From Deltaproteobacteria bacterium (GTDB lineage: Bacteria; Desulfobacterota; DSM-4660; Desulfatiglandales; Desulfatiglandaceae): 64,000 bases of DNA. Position numbers and translations under genes: made by a program. The notes below the pieces were generated by a model that searched no databases, had not been told where the DNA came from, and saw nothing but the letters and a program-made list of their open reading frames with translations. This document shows positions 35,575 through 43,117 of this stretch, piece by piece (the first letter of the stretch is position 1; each line of letters begins with the position of its first letter). The DNA lies in the NCBI GenBank assembly GCA_019307815.1, contig JAFDIV010000007.1, positions 1 to 64,000 of the forward strand. Direction: 5' to 3'.

Positions 35575-36798
35575 ATGATGTCTCAAAATCTCAAAATCTT
35601 CATAATCTTATTTTTGGCTGTATTTGTAACCACAATGGGAGCCGGCCTTGTTGCGCCCCTGCTGCCCGTGTATGCCCACGAACTTGGTGCGGGTGCGTTC
35701 CAGATCGGGCTGATCTTTGCCGCGTTTTCATTGACCCGGAGTCTCTTTGTGCCCTACTTTGGCAAACTGTCCGACAAAAAGGGCAGAAAGCCCTTCTTGA
35801 CCTTGGGACTGTTTTTTTACTTTCTCCTATCCCTTATTTATGCTGTAACCAATAGTGTGGTTTCCCTGATTATTCTCCGGCTGGGACAGGGATTTGCCTC
35901 TGCCATGATCCTCCCCGTTGCCCAGGCCTATGTTGGAGATATTACCCCCTCAACCAAAGAAGGTTGGATGATGGGCAATTTTAATATCTCCATCTACTGT
36001 GGTCTAAGCATCGGTCCTCTTCTGGGAGGGGTGCTTAAAGATTGGTTCAGTATAACAGTTTCGTTTCTTGGCATGGGGTGTCTGACCTTATTCGGTTTCT
36101 TCCTCTGCCTCTTTTTACTCCCAAAGGAAGAATCATTGGGGATTCCGAATCCCAGCCCTAGGAAGCAATCAGTTCCCTATATGGAAATGATGAAAGACCC
36201 TGCCGTATCCTCCCTCTTCCTCTTCAGGGTGTGCTTTACCATATGCGTAGGCATCACATGGGCCTTTATCCCCCTTTTGGCAAGCACCAAACTCGGGCTG
36301 TCCAGCTCAGAAATTGGTCTTGTCGTTATGATAAACGTAATGATCGCGGGCCTCCTCCAGGCCCCCATGGGCTACGGGGCAGATCATTATAGCAAGAAAT
36401 TTTTCGTGGCAAGTGGTGGTGTGCTGGCCATTACGGCCCTACTATGCCTGGAGAGGGCCCACACATTCTTAGGGCTTCTGTTGGCCAATGCCTTCTTTGG
36501 CGTAGGGGGTGGGGTTTCCCTGCCTGCCATTATGGCCCTAGCTGTAATCGAAGGCCGCAGGACCAAAGCAATGGGCTCTATAATGGGCCTTCTGGCACAG
36601 GCCCACAGTTTAGGGATGCTCATAGGGCCTCTTCTGGCTGGCTTTTTGCTTGACATCGCTTCATTCAAGATCATTTTTGGTGTTGGAGCTGTGATTATGG
36701 TATTTGGAACCGGGATCTTTTTTGTAAAATATACTGTATCCCCTTTGCCAGCCAGCACCTCTGTGACCGTTCAAAAGGATAAGATCTTCAGGAGATAA
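35575..36798 (+). CDS. MFS transporter, drug/sugar efflux type
   Basis: A 407-residue protein with about 12 membrane helices. The loop-2/3 motif GKLSDKKGRKPFL (about residue 63) is the canonical MFS motif A, and PVAQAYVGDITP in helix 4/5 resembles the TetA/Bcr-like drug efflux branch. The substrate cannot be deduced. The ATG immediately follows CCCGGTAC without a strong ribosome site. It may be co-transcribed with the small gene 22 bp downstream. Confidence 0.82.
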   Translation: MMSQNLKIFIILFLAVFVTTMGAGLVAPLLPVYAHELGAGAFQIGLIFAAFSLTRSLFVPYFGKLSDKKGRKPFLTLGLFFYFLLSLIYAVTNSVVSLIILRLGQGFASAMILPVAQAYVGDITPSTKEGWMMGNFNISIYCGLSIGPLLGGVLKDWFSITVSFLGMGCLTLFGFFLCLFLLPKEESLGIPNPSPRKQSVPYMEMMKDPAVSSLFLFRVCFTICVGITWAFIPLLASTKLGLSSSEIGLVVMINVMIAGLLQAPMGYGADHYSKKFFVASGGVLAITALLCLERAHTFLGLLLANAFFGVGGGVSLPAIMALAVIEGRRTKAMGSIMGLLAQAHSLGMLIGPLLAGFLLDIASFKIIFGVGAVIMVFGTGIFFVKYTVSPLPASTSVTVQKDKIFRR

Positions 36799-36820
36799 AT
36801 TAAGGTTTTCCGTCTCTCTT

Positions 36821-37039
36821 ATGAATGATTTCGGCATCATAGAAGTGGATCTATTCGCAGAAGATGTAGATAGTCTGGACCACCCTGATGTAGTTAACTT
36901 TAAGGCCCTGCTGGAAGAGGTGGCCGAGGAATATCACTGTAATCTAATTACATTTGAAATTGACCGTGGGACTGTTGCCTTTTCATTTGACAGCGATGAA
37001 CTCATGGCCGATATCCTAAGGATCCTCCAAACCAAGTGA
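36821..37039 (+). CDS. Small acidic protein, unknown
   Basis: A 72-residue acidic protein (IEVDLFAEDVDSLDHPDVVNFK ... FEIDRGTVAFSFDSDELMADILRIL, excerpted) predicted as alternating helix and strand. I do not recognise the family. Its stop TGA overlaps a possible GTG start of the TrmJ-like gene (GTGA), and it lies 22 bp after the MFS gene, so it is embedded in a transcription unit and probably real. No cysteine pairs, no signal, no membrane helix. Confidence 0.65.
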   Translation: MNDFGIIEVDLFAEDVDSLDHPDVVNFKALLEEVAEEYHCNLITFEIDRGTVAFSFDSDELMADILRILQTK

Positions 37040-37050
37040 TTGGACCAGGC

Positions 37051-37794
37051 ATGTCCTATAAGGCAAACTTGGATAACATTAATATTGTCTTGGTGGAGCC
37101 CCAAATACCGGAAAATATCGGCTCTGTAGCCAGGGCCATGAATAATATGGGTCTGACCGGACTTATTGTGGTCAATCCAAAGAATTGCGAACTTTCACGG
37201 GTTCTGAAAACCGCAACCGGTTCGTCCATTGACATTGTGGAGCAGATGGAGGTCTTCGGTGACCTTCTAGAGGCCCTTGGCCGATTTCAATATGTGGTGG
37301 GGACCACTGCACGAATTGGCGCCCTGCGCCCTGCCCTGACCCGGCCTCGGGAGCTCGCCCAGCAGCTTATCTCTATTAGCCAGAACAACCTGGTGGCCCT
37401 TGTATTCGGTCCAGAGGATCGAGGGCTATCCAATGCAGAGCTCCGGTATTGCCACACTATAGCCACCATCCCCACGGCTCGGTTTGCTTCTCTAAACCTC
37501 GCCCAGGCCGTGATGATCTTCTGTTATGAAATATTCATGGCAAGCAGGGAGACAGAACCTGAAACAATCCCCCGAATGGCCAATAAATTTGAGTTGGAAG
37601 GAATGTATGAGCACCTCAAGCAGGTGCTCACCAAAATTGGCTTCATTGACCCTCAGAACCCAGAGCACTGGATGCTCAATATCCGCAGATTTCTTTCCCG
37701 GACCCCCTTAAGGGCCCGAGATGTACGCATTATCCGAGGCATTTGCCGACAGATCGATTGGTACACAGGGCAGATCGAAAAGAAAAAAAGGTGA
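37051..37794 (+). CDS. TrmJ-like SPOUT RNA 2'-O-methyltransferase
   Basis: A TrmH/SpoU-family methyltransferase of about 247 residues. The knotted SAM site is seen in VLVEPQIPENIGSVARAM (motif 1), LVFGPEDRGLSN (motif 2, about 120-131) and IPTARFASLNLAQAV (motif 3, about 145-160). A helical C-terminal extension (about 175-245) is typical of TrmJ, which methylates position 32 of tRNAs. The frame opens at a GTG (37036) overlapping the previous stop; the ATG at 37051 has a GGA five bases upstream and is taken as start, but either is possible. Confidence 0.85.
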   Translation: MSYKANLDNINIVLVEPQIPENIGSVARAMNNMGLTGLIVVNPKNCELSRVLKTATGSSIDIVEQMEVFGDLLEALGRFQYVVGTTARIGALRPALTRPRELAQQLISISQNNLVALVFGPEDRGLSNAELRYCHTIATIPTARFASLNLAQAVMIFCYEIFMASRETEPETIPRMANKFELEGMYEHLKQVLTKIGFIDPQNPEHWMLNIRRFLSRTPLRARDVRIIRGICRQIDWYTGQIEKKKR

Positions 37795-37800
37795 AGAGCA

Positions 37801-37828
37801 AGAGACGGGGGCCATGGCCCCCGTCTCT
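37801..37828. terminator. Perfect 28-bp palindrome between convergent genes
   Basis: AGAGACGGGGGC, then CATG, then GCCCCCGTCTCT forms a perfect, GC-rich palindrome 6 bp after the TrmJ-like stop and 25 bp after the convergent DUF5320 stop. There is no immediate T-run; on the minus strand seven T residues come about 10 bases later. Probably a shared terminator or 3'-end stabiliser. Confidence 0.6.
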
Positions 37829-37853
37829 CCATTACATCTCCTGTGGCTTAGCC

Positions 37854-38246
37854 TTAGCTACCAGTATCTTCTTCTTTTTCAAGTTCTTCAATCCGCTTGT
37901 TAATCTCATCAAGGGCGCTTTTCATGGAATCGGCTTCGGCTCTCAACATATCAATCTCCTCGGATGGGTCCATGCTATACCCCGGGCCATAATAAGGGGA
38001 GCCCCAATACCAACCTCCCCATCCGGGATAATATGCCCTCCATCCAAAGCCGCGACCGAAGCCACGGCCCCATCCAAACCAGCCTTTAAAGCCTCTGCCG
38101 AAGCCTCTTCCTCGGCCAAAGCCACGACCGAACCAACCACCATACCAAGGCCTGAACGTACCCCTCCAGGCAGGGTTACAAAGGCCCCTTCCTCCGCCTG
38201 TCATGGGTCCAGCGCCCCAAGGACCGGTTCCATCTAGTCCGGGCAT
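37854..38246 (-). CDS. DUF5320 Gly/Phe/Trp-rich protein
   Basis: A 130-residue protein starting MPGLDGTGPWGAGPMTGGG, the signature of DUF5320-type proteins. The ATG at 38246 lies 8 bases after AGGAGG. The middle (about 30-95) is extremely rich in Gly, Arg, Phe and Trp with repeated GFGRGFG-like units, followed by YYPGWGGWYWGSPYYG. The end (about 100-130) is an acidic coiled-coil helix (MLRAEADSMKSALDEINKRIEELEKEE). Family members cluster with DUF134 regulators and NifX/NifB-like iron-molybdenum cofactor proteins (general observation); their role is unknown. The composition suggests a disordered, possibly condensate-forming or metal-handling protein. Confidence 0.8.
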   Translation of the reverse strand: MPGLDGTGPWGAGPMTGGGRGLCNPAWRGTFRPWYGGWFGRGFGRGRGFGRGFKGWFGWGRGFGRGFGWRAYYPGWGGWYWGSPYYGPGYSMDPSEEIDMLRAEADSMKSALDEINKRIEELEKEEDTGS

Positions 38247-38261
38247 ATCAAACACCTCCTT

Positions 38262-38483
38262 TCATCTCCTTTTACCTCTACCATAGCGGCTCTGCCGCCC
38301 TCGGCCCATTCCAAGGCCTCGTCCCATGCCTCTTCGCAGTCCCATTCCACGCCCAAATCCAGCGTATTGGCCTGCAGAAGGCATATTGGAATCGTTCATT
38401 GTACGATCTGGATTACAAAAGCCCAGCCCCCTTCCGGATCTGGGCCCGTTACCCATTGGACCGGTTCCGTCTAACCGTGGCAT
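38262..38483 (-). CDS. Second, shorter DUF5320-like protein
   Basis: A 73-residue protein opening MPRLDGTGPMGNGPRSGRG, a close match to the start of its downstream neighbour, then GFCNP and a tail of repeated GRGMGLRRGMGRG units ending in strongly basic RQSRYGRGKRR. The ATG follows AGGAGG by eight bases. It lacks the acidic coiled coil of the longer paralogue, so the two carry opposite charge at their C-termini and might interact. Middle gene of the DUF134 operon, 15 bp from each neighbour. Confidence 0.78.
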   Translation of the reverse strand: MPRLDGTGPMGNGPRSGRGLGFCNPDRTMNDSNMPSAGQYAGFGRGMGLRRGMGRGLGMGRGRQSRYGRGKRR

Positions 38484-38498
38484 ATTATTCACCTCCTT

Positions 38499-38840
38499 TC
38501 AAAAGGGCCCGCCGCCCCAGCCCCGCCCCCTTCTCCTTCGACCTCTAGGAGGCAACTCGAAATGTCCACCTTCAATCCTCAAAACCTTACCCATGACCAG
38601 TGCCTCGGCTACAGTCCGCCTGGCCTCGGCCAAAATACGGCCAAATGTCTGGCGGGATACATTCATGCGTCTGGCAGCCGTCTCTTGATCCAGGCCCTCA
38701 AGGTCGCTCAACCGGATGGCCTCAAGGCCTTCTATGGGTAATACGATTTCGGCACGGCCCCACGGGGGCATCCTGTTTGGTAAAAACCCATCCACCACAG
38801 GAGGTCCTTGGACAAATCGCATTTTTCTGGGTCTTGGCAT
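38499..38840 (-). CDS. DUF134 helix-turn-helix regulator
   Basis: A 113-residue DNA-binding protein. MPRPRKMRFV and the LEAIRLSDLEGLDQETAARRMNVSRQTFGRIL stretch (excerpted; about residues 40-75) give the DUF134 signature with a sigma-70 region 4-like helix-turn-helix. A Gly/Arg-rich tail (PRGRRRRGRGWGGG) resembles the neighbouring DUF5320 proteins in composition. The second of two close ATGs (38840) is preferred because AAGGA lies six bases before it. It heads the operon and is preceded by a strong promoter flanked by two similar palindromes, so autoregulation is likely. Confidence 0.88.
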   Translation of the reverse strand: MPRPRKMRFVQGPPVVDGFLPNRMPPWGRAEIVLPIEGLEAIRLSDLEGLDQETAARRMNVSRQTFGRILAEARRTVAEALVMGKVLRIEGGHFELPPRGRRRRGRGWGGGPF

Positions 38841-38856
38841 AGGCATTCCTTTATTT

Positions 38857-38870
38857 TGATCTTACGCTCA
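38857..38870 (-). promoter_or_regulatory. Proximal candidate operator (O2) of the DUF134 operon
   Basis: TGATC-TTAC-GCTCA on the plus strand, an imperfect copy of the distal palindrome, placed right at the predicted transcription start. Binding would occlude the promoter. Confidence 0.55.
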
Positions 38871-38899
38871 TAATATAAGAGGCCATTTATGCTTGTCAA
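38870..38899 (-). promoter_or_regulatory. Strong sigma-70 promoter of the DUF134/DUF5320 operon
   Basis: On the minus strand a perfect TTGACA (38899-38894), an 18-bp spacer and TATTAT (38875-38870). Transcription would start near 38863, inside the proximal palindrome. Confidence 0.75.
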
Positions 38900-38905
38900 G
38901 AACTT

Positions 38906-38925
38906 TTTTGAGCTTTTGCTCAAAA
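38906..38925 (-). promoter_or_regulatory. Distal candidate operator (O1) of the DUF134 operon
   Basis: A perfect 8-bp inverted repeat with core TGAGC-TTTT-GCTCA (38909-38922) flanked by TTT/AAA, just upstream of the -35. Its centre lies 52 bp from that of O2, about five helical turns, so both sites face the same side of the DNA. Confidence 0.6.
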
Positions 38926-39174
38926 TAAAACCCGAAAAACTCCCCCCTATGTCCTAATTGCCTTGACTTATGGCTCGCACATCCTTTATATGAGAAAATT
39001 ATATTTGTGAAAAAAATCCTTAACAGGCAGCCACTGCCTCTAATTTGTCTGTTGTCATAAACTCAACTGGTAATGCTCGTGGGATGCAGGGCATAAACTT
39101 TGCCTCAGACCCAATATCACCTATGCATGCGACCTCCGGTCAGTGCTACCTCAATAAACAAGGACCTTGGGCTT

Positions 39175-40917
39175 ATGGTTAATTCCAAAAAACAGATCAA
39201 ATCGAATCTTGAATACCTTAGAAAACTCTTTATCATGCCGGATTCCCCTGACAAGTTTATTGAGTTCGGCCACGAGCTCCTGGAAATGATCCATGACTTT
39301 TTCCAACAAAAGGGAGGCATCCACAGTAGCATAACTCTCCCCGAACTAAGCGAGATCTTCAACCAAACCCAACTGCCTCATGAACCCATGCTAATCAAAG
39401 ACGTGCTGGCAGAGATAAAAACCAAGGTCATCGGTCACTCGGTTAAGGTGGGGAGCCCTTACTACATCGGCCATATGATCAGCGCCATCCCCTATTTCAT
39501 GATTCTCCTGGAGATGATCATAGCTGCCTTGAATCAGAACCAAGTAAAAATTGAAACCGCCAAGGCCTCAAGCTTTGTGGAAAGGGAATTCGTGGCCTGG
39601 CTTCATCGATTGATCTTTAACCGGACAGAGAGGTTCTATCAAAAAAACATTCAAAACCCCCGGATCGCCTTGGGCAACATAACTTCTGACGGGACCATTG
39701 CCAACCTTACAGCATTATTGGTGGCAAGGGAAAAAGCGTTTCCTCCCAAAAAAGGGTTTTCCAGTGTCAGGGCCGAGGGCATTGACAGGGCCCTAAAGCA
39801 ACATGGATATACACGCGGAGTTATCCTGGTATCAACAAGAGGGCATTACTCTATCAAAAAGGCTGCAAACCTCCTTGGACTGGGGGAGGACAATGTTATT
39901 GAAGTACCTGTAGACCACATGAACAAGATCGACTTAAAGAAATTACAAAAGAGAATTCAGGCCCTTCAGGGAAGAGGGAAAAAGGAAAGGGCAAAAATTG
40001 TTGCTATCATAGGCATTGCTGGAACCACTGAGACAGGAAATGTGGACCCACTGAAAGATTTGGCCGCCATTTCACGAGAAATCGGGACCCATTTTCATGT
40101 GGATGCATGTTGGGGGGGCAGCGCATTGCTGGTGGATGAATATAGGGAATTATTACAAGGCATTGAATATGCCGATTCCGTATCCATCGATGCGCATAAG
40201 CTCCTATATTGTCCCATGGCTATGGGCATTATCTTGTTTCGCAGCGAAAAGGATCTGAACCTTATTAAACATTGCTCAAGATATATTATTCGCCGCAATT
40301 CAGTGGATACTGGCCGATTTACCATTGAAGGATCTCGGCCTTTCTCCTGCCTAAAACCCTGGGCAGCCTTGAAAATTATTGGAAGAGAGGGCTACGGCCT
40401 TTTATTTAAGAGGGCCCAGGAATGCACAGCCACACTAAAAACCATCCTGGAGGGCTGCGGCAACTTTGAGACATTAAACGTGCCAGAGCTTTTCATTCTG
40501 GCCTATCGATTTATTCCCGAGAAGGTAAGGATACAGCTACATACCTGGAATGAGCAACTGGAAAAACACTGGTCCGGTAAGAATGCAAAAGAATTACGCA
40601 AAAACATCCGAAAGGTGAATCACCTCATAAATGCATTGAATATAAAACTGCATAAGGCCCTGCGAAGAGATGACACCACATTTGTATCCAGGACCACGTT
40701 GGAGTCCACACGTTATCGGCCTCAAAAAATTGTTGTGCTTCGAGCGGTATTGATCAATCCCTTGACAGATCGGGACATCCTCCAGGAAATTGTTCAAACT
40801 CAGAACAGGATAGGCCTGGACATCTGGAGGGAATTTGAGCCTGTCTATCTGCGAATCATGAAAAATTCTGGGCCAGAGAAGGAATCCACATCCTTACGTA
40901 CTGCAGAGCAAGTATGA
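39175..40917 (+). CDS. panP: PLP-dependent aspartate 1-decarboxylase, PanP type
   Basis: A group II PLP decarboxylase of about 580 residues. Alignment by eye to PanP of Vibrio is good through the N-terminus: YLRKLFIMPDSPDKF, SPYYIGHMISAIPYFM and LNQNQVKIETAKA. PLP contacts are FHVDACWGG and the Schiff-base lysine in SIDAHKLLYCPM (about residue 346). PanP makes beta-alanine from aspartate for pantothenate and CoA. The frame opens at a TTG (39100), but the ATG at 39175 has AAGGA ten bases upstream and fits family starts. No other pantothenate gene is present; a glutamate- or tyrosine-decarboxylase activity cannot be fully excluded. Confidence 0.82.
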   Translation: MVNSKKQIKSNLEYLRKLFIMPDSPDKFIEFGHELLEMIHDFFQQKGGIHSSITLPELSEIFNQTQLPHEPMLIKDVLAEIKTKVIGHSVKVGSPYYIGHMISAIPYFMILLEMIIAALNQNQVKIETAKASSFVEREFVAWLHRLIFNRTERFYQKNIQNPRIALGNITSDGTIANLTALLVAREKAFPPKKGFSSVRAEGIDRALKQHGYTRGVILVSTRGHYSIKKAANLLGLGEDNVIEVPVDHMNKIDLKKLQKRIQALQGRGKKERAKIVAIIGIAGTTETGNVDPLKDLAAISREIGTHFHVDACWGGSALLVDEYRELLQGIEYADSVSIDAHKLLYCPMAMGIILFRSEKDLNLIKHCSRYIIRRNSVDTGRFTIEGSRPFSCLKPWAALKIIGREGYGLLFKRAQECTATLKTILEGCGNFETLNVPELFILAYRFIPEKVRIQLHTWNEQLEKHWSGKNAKELRKNIRKVNHLINALNIKLHKALRRDDTTFVSRTTLESTRYRPQKIVVLRAVLINPLTDRDILQEIVQTQNRIGLDIWREFEPVYLRIMKNSGPEKESTSLRTAEQV

Positions 40918-40924
40918 GGGGATT

Positions 40925-41680
40925 ATGGCCCAAAAATGGAGAATAGGCACATCGGGCTGGAACTATAAACATTGGAAGGGTCTATTTTATCCTCCTGATT
41001 TGTCCCAGAGAAAGTGGCTGGAGTTTTATACCGGTGAATTTGATACGGTCGAGCTGAATGCCAGCTTTTATAGGCTTCCAAAGGTGACAACATTTCACTC
41101 TTGGTACGAGCGAACTCCTCAAGGATTTTTATGGGCGGTCAAGGCCAATAAATTTATCACCCATACGCGGCGACTCAAGGACTGTGAGGAAAGTCTGGAG
41201 CGGTTTTACGATTCTATCCAGGGTCTTAAAGAAAAACTAGGCCCCATTTTGCTTCAGCTTCCCCCAAGCCTTGCCTTTGATGAGGTCCTGTTCAGGGAAT
41301 TTTGCACCCTTCTCCAGGACCGTCACAGACACGTGCTTGAAGTGCGCCATGCATCCTGGATAACAGACAAGGTCTTTGATATAATGAATCAATTCAATGT
41401 GGCCTTTTGCATATCTGATACTGCTGGCAGGTACCCTTACCATGAAGCCGTAACAACAGATTTCATATATATCAGGCTCCACGGCTCCAGAAAGCTCTAT
41501 GCGTCAGAGTACACCACCCAAGAACTGCACACCTGGGCGGAAAAAATCCTCCAATGGGGGAAGGAAACATTCTGCTATTTTGACAATGACTTTGAAGGAT
41601 ACGCGGTTCAAAATGCCCGAGAATTGAAAAAGATCTTGGCCAAATTAAGCGGCATATCAGCCAGAAAAGGGACTGAATAG
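40925..41680 (+). CDS. DUF72 (YecE-like) protein
   Basis: A 251-residue TIM-barrel-like protein of the DUF72 family. Diagnostic: IGTSGWNYKHWKGLFYP at the start, EFDTVELNASFYRLP near residue 40, VKANKFITH near 75, LLQLPPSL near 110, and FDNDFEGYAVQNA near the end. The molecular function is not known; in some species the family lies near iron-sulfur or nuclease genes. It starts 7 bp after panP with a GGGGATT leader, so is likely co-transcribed. Ends 14 bp from the convergent tsaC gene. Confidence 0.88.
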   Translation: MAQKWRIGTSGWNYKHWKGLFYPPDLSQRKWLEFYTGEFDTVELNASFYRLPKVTTFHSWYERTPQGFLWAVKANKFITHTRRLKDCEESLERFYDSIQGLKEKLGPILLQLPPSLAFDEVLFREFCTLLQDRHRHVLEVRHASWITDKVFDIMNQFNVAFCISDTAGRYPYHEAVTTDFIYIRLHGSRKLYASEYTTQELHTWAEKILQWGKETFCYFDNDFEGYAVQNARELKKILAKLSGISARKGTE

Positions 41681-41693
41681 GCCAAAACTAGGG

Positions 41694-42356
41694 TCAATCT
41701 GAGATGTGATATAGGCCTTGGCCCAATATTCTTTGGATCTCTTTGATTGAAACCATACCTTGTCTCAACGGCCGCGGCGGCTCTTCGGTCATATCCAGCA
41801 CGGTCGATCCTGGCCCACCCGGACTTTGGCCCCCGTCCAATACCGCGTCTACTTCTTCTCCTAGGTCTCGAATCACGTGCTCAGCACTCAAGCAGGCTGG
41901 CCGAGAGCTCTTGTTGGCACTCGTACTTGTAATGGCAGTGCCCACAGCTCGCACCAATGCCGTAGCCACCGGGTCGCTTGAAAGCCGCAGACCTATCTTC
42001 CCCGTGCCAGCAGTGAGCCTCGGGGATATCCCTTGTTTTGCCTTTAGAACGAGCGTCAACCCCCCGGGCCAGATGGCCCGAATGAGAGCCCAGGCTGGCC
42101 CTGGGATCTCCTCGGCATAGTCGGTCAATTGGCTTTCATGGCTGATCAAAAGCAGAATGGGTCTATTGCCAGGTCTTCCCTTGAGGCGAAAAAGGCATTC
42201 TATGGCCTGCTCATTGGCGGGGTCTGCTCCGAGCCCATAAAAGGACTCTGTGGGATAGGCTACAATTCCCCCCTCCCGTATGATTTGAGCAGCCGCCTCC
42301 ACTGCCTTGGCCCTCTTGGCCGCATCAATGGCATTCAACAAAACCGGCCGTTGCAT
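41694..42356 (-). CDS. tsaC: L-threonylcarbamoyladenylate synthase
   Basis: A 220-residue Sua5/YrdC/YwlC-family enzyme; makes threonylcarbamoyl-AMP from threonine, bicarbonate and ATP for the t6A37 modification of tRNAs. IIREGGIVAYPTESFYGLGADP (excerpt; about residue 26) with KGRPGNRPILLLI (about 58), and TSTSANKSSRPAC near 140, are the typical substrate-site motifs. It lacks the extra C-terminal Sua5 domain. TGGAG precedes the ATG. It follows purE by 11 bp on the same strand. Confidence 0.93.
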   Translation of the reverse strand: MQRPVLLNAIDAAKRAKAVEAAAQIIREGGIVAYPTESFYGLGADPANEQAIECLFRLKGRPGNRPILLLISHESQLTDYAEEIPGPAWALIRAIWPGGLTLVLKAKQGISPRLTAGTGKIGLRLSSDPVATALVRAVGTAITSTSANKSSRPACLSAEHVIRDLGEEVDAVLDGGQSPGGPGSTVLDMTEEPPRPLRQGMVSIKEIQRILGQGLYHISD

Positions 42357-42367
42357 TTCTCCAATCC

Positions 42368-42862
42368 CTATGAAGGTGTATCCTGCCCAAGTACCTTTGC
42401 CCTTTGTTTTTCTCGCAATGCCACCAACCGCCTTTCCAGTTCTGGATACTTGAGTGCCAGAATCTCCGCAGCCAACACAGCGGCATTTCTGGCCCCTCCG
42501 GCCCCTATGGCAACAGTGGCAACAGGCACGCCTGGGGGCATCTGTACGGTAGACAGCAGTGCATCCAGTCCGTTTAGTGGCGACGAATCAATAGGAACGC
42601 CAATCACAGGAATAATGGTATGTGAAGCCAAAGCACCTGCCAAATGGGCTGCCCATCCCGCCCCTGCTATGATCACCTCAATTCCCCTTTCCTTTGCCGA
42701 AAGGGCGTATGCCCGCGCTTCATCAGGGCTCCTATGTGCGGAAAGGACCTTGACTTCGTAGGGGATCTCAAGGGAATCCAGGGTCTCCATACATCCCCTC
42801 ATCACATCCGTATCCGAGGCACTGCCCATTATGACTCCTACCAATGGCTTGTTCTGCACCAT
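42368..42862 (-). CDS. purE: N5-carboxyaminoimidazole ribonucleotide mutase
   Basis: A 164-residue class I PurE that converts N5-CAIR to CAIR in purine synthesis. [13 protein letters not shown] near residue 10, SAHRSPDEA near 42 (catalytic histidine), [10 protein letters not shown], and [17 protein letters not shown] are the expected motifs. AAGGAGG precedes the ATG. The companion purK is not adjacent; instead tsaC follows by 11 bp. A MITE-like element lies upstream. Confidence 0.96.
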   Translation of the reverse strand: MVQNKPLVGVIMGSASDTDVMRGCMETLDSLEIPYEVKVLSAHRSPDEARAYALSAKERGIEVIIAGAGWAAHLAGALASHTIIPVIGVPIDSSPLNGLDALLSTVQMPPGVPVATVAIGAGGARNAAVLAAEILALKYPELERRLVALREKQRAKVLGQDTPS

Positions 42863-42946
42863 AAGATATTCCTCCTTACCATGAACAGTACATAATCCCC
42901 ATTGCTGGAGAGTATATGATCTCGAAACAGCATTTCGTTCGTATTA

Positions 42947-43084
42947 GTTCATCCCAGATTATGCGTGAACGCCGACCGAATCGATTTAGGGCAATGGGTG
43001 TCCGCGGAAACGGCGTATCAGGCACTCACTTTGAAGGGATGGCAGTCATGTCAATTCGAAGATTGGCGCATAATCCGGGTTCAT
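42947..43084. mobile_element. 138-bp MITE-like element between purE and DUF3786 gene
   Basis: Terminal inverted repeats GTTCATCCCAGATTATGCG (42947-42965) and CGCATAATCCGGGTTCAT (43067-43084) match at about 16 of 19 positions. The interior has higher GC and no full open frame. Size and build fit a non-autonomous miniature element; no transposase is encoded in the window. Confidence 0.55.
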
Positions 43085-43117
43085 AACAAAACACCATAAA
43101 GGTAAGGGTATCTGCAT

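Noticed and set aside
37743-38237. 164-residue frame on the plus strand opposite the DUF5320 gene
   Set aside because: Its Pro/Ser/Thr/Ala-rich sequence is the mirror of the Gly/Arg-rich sense protein; no ribosome site.
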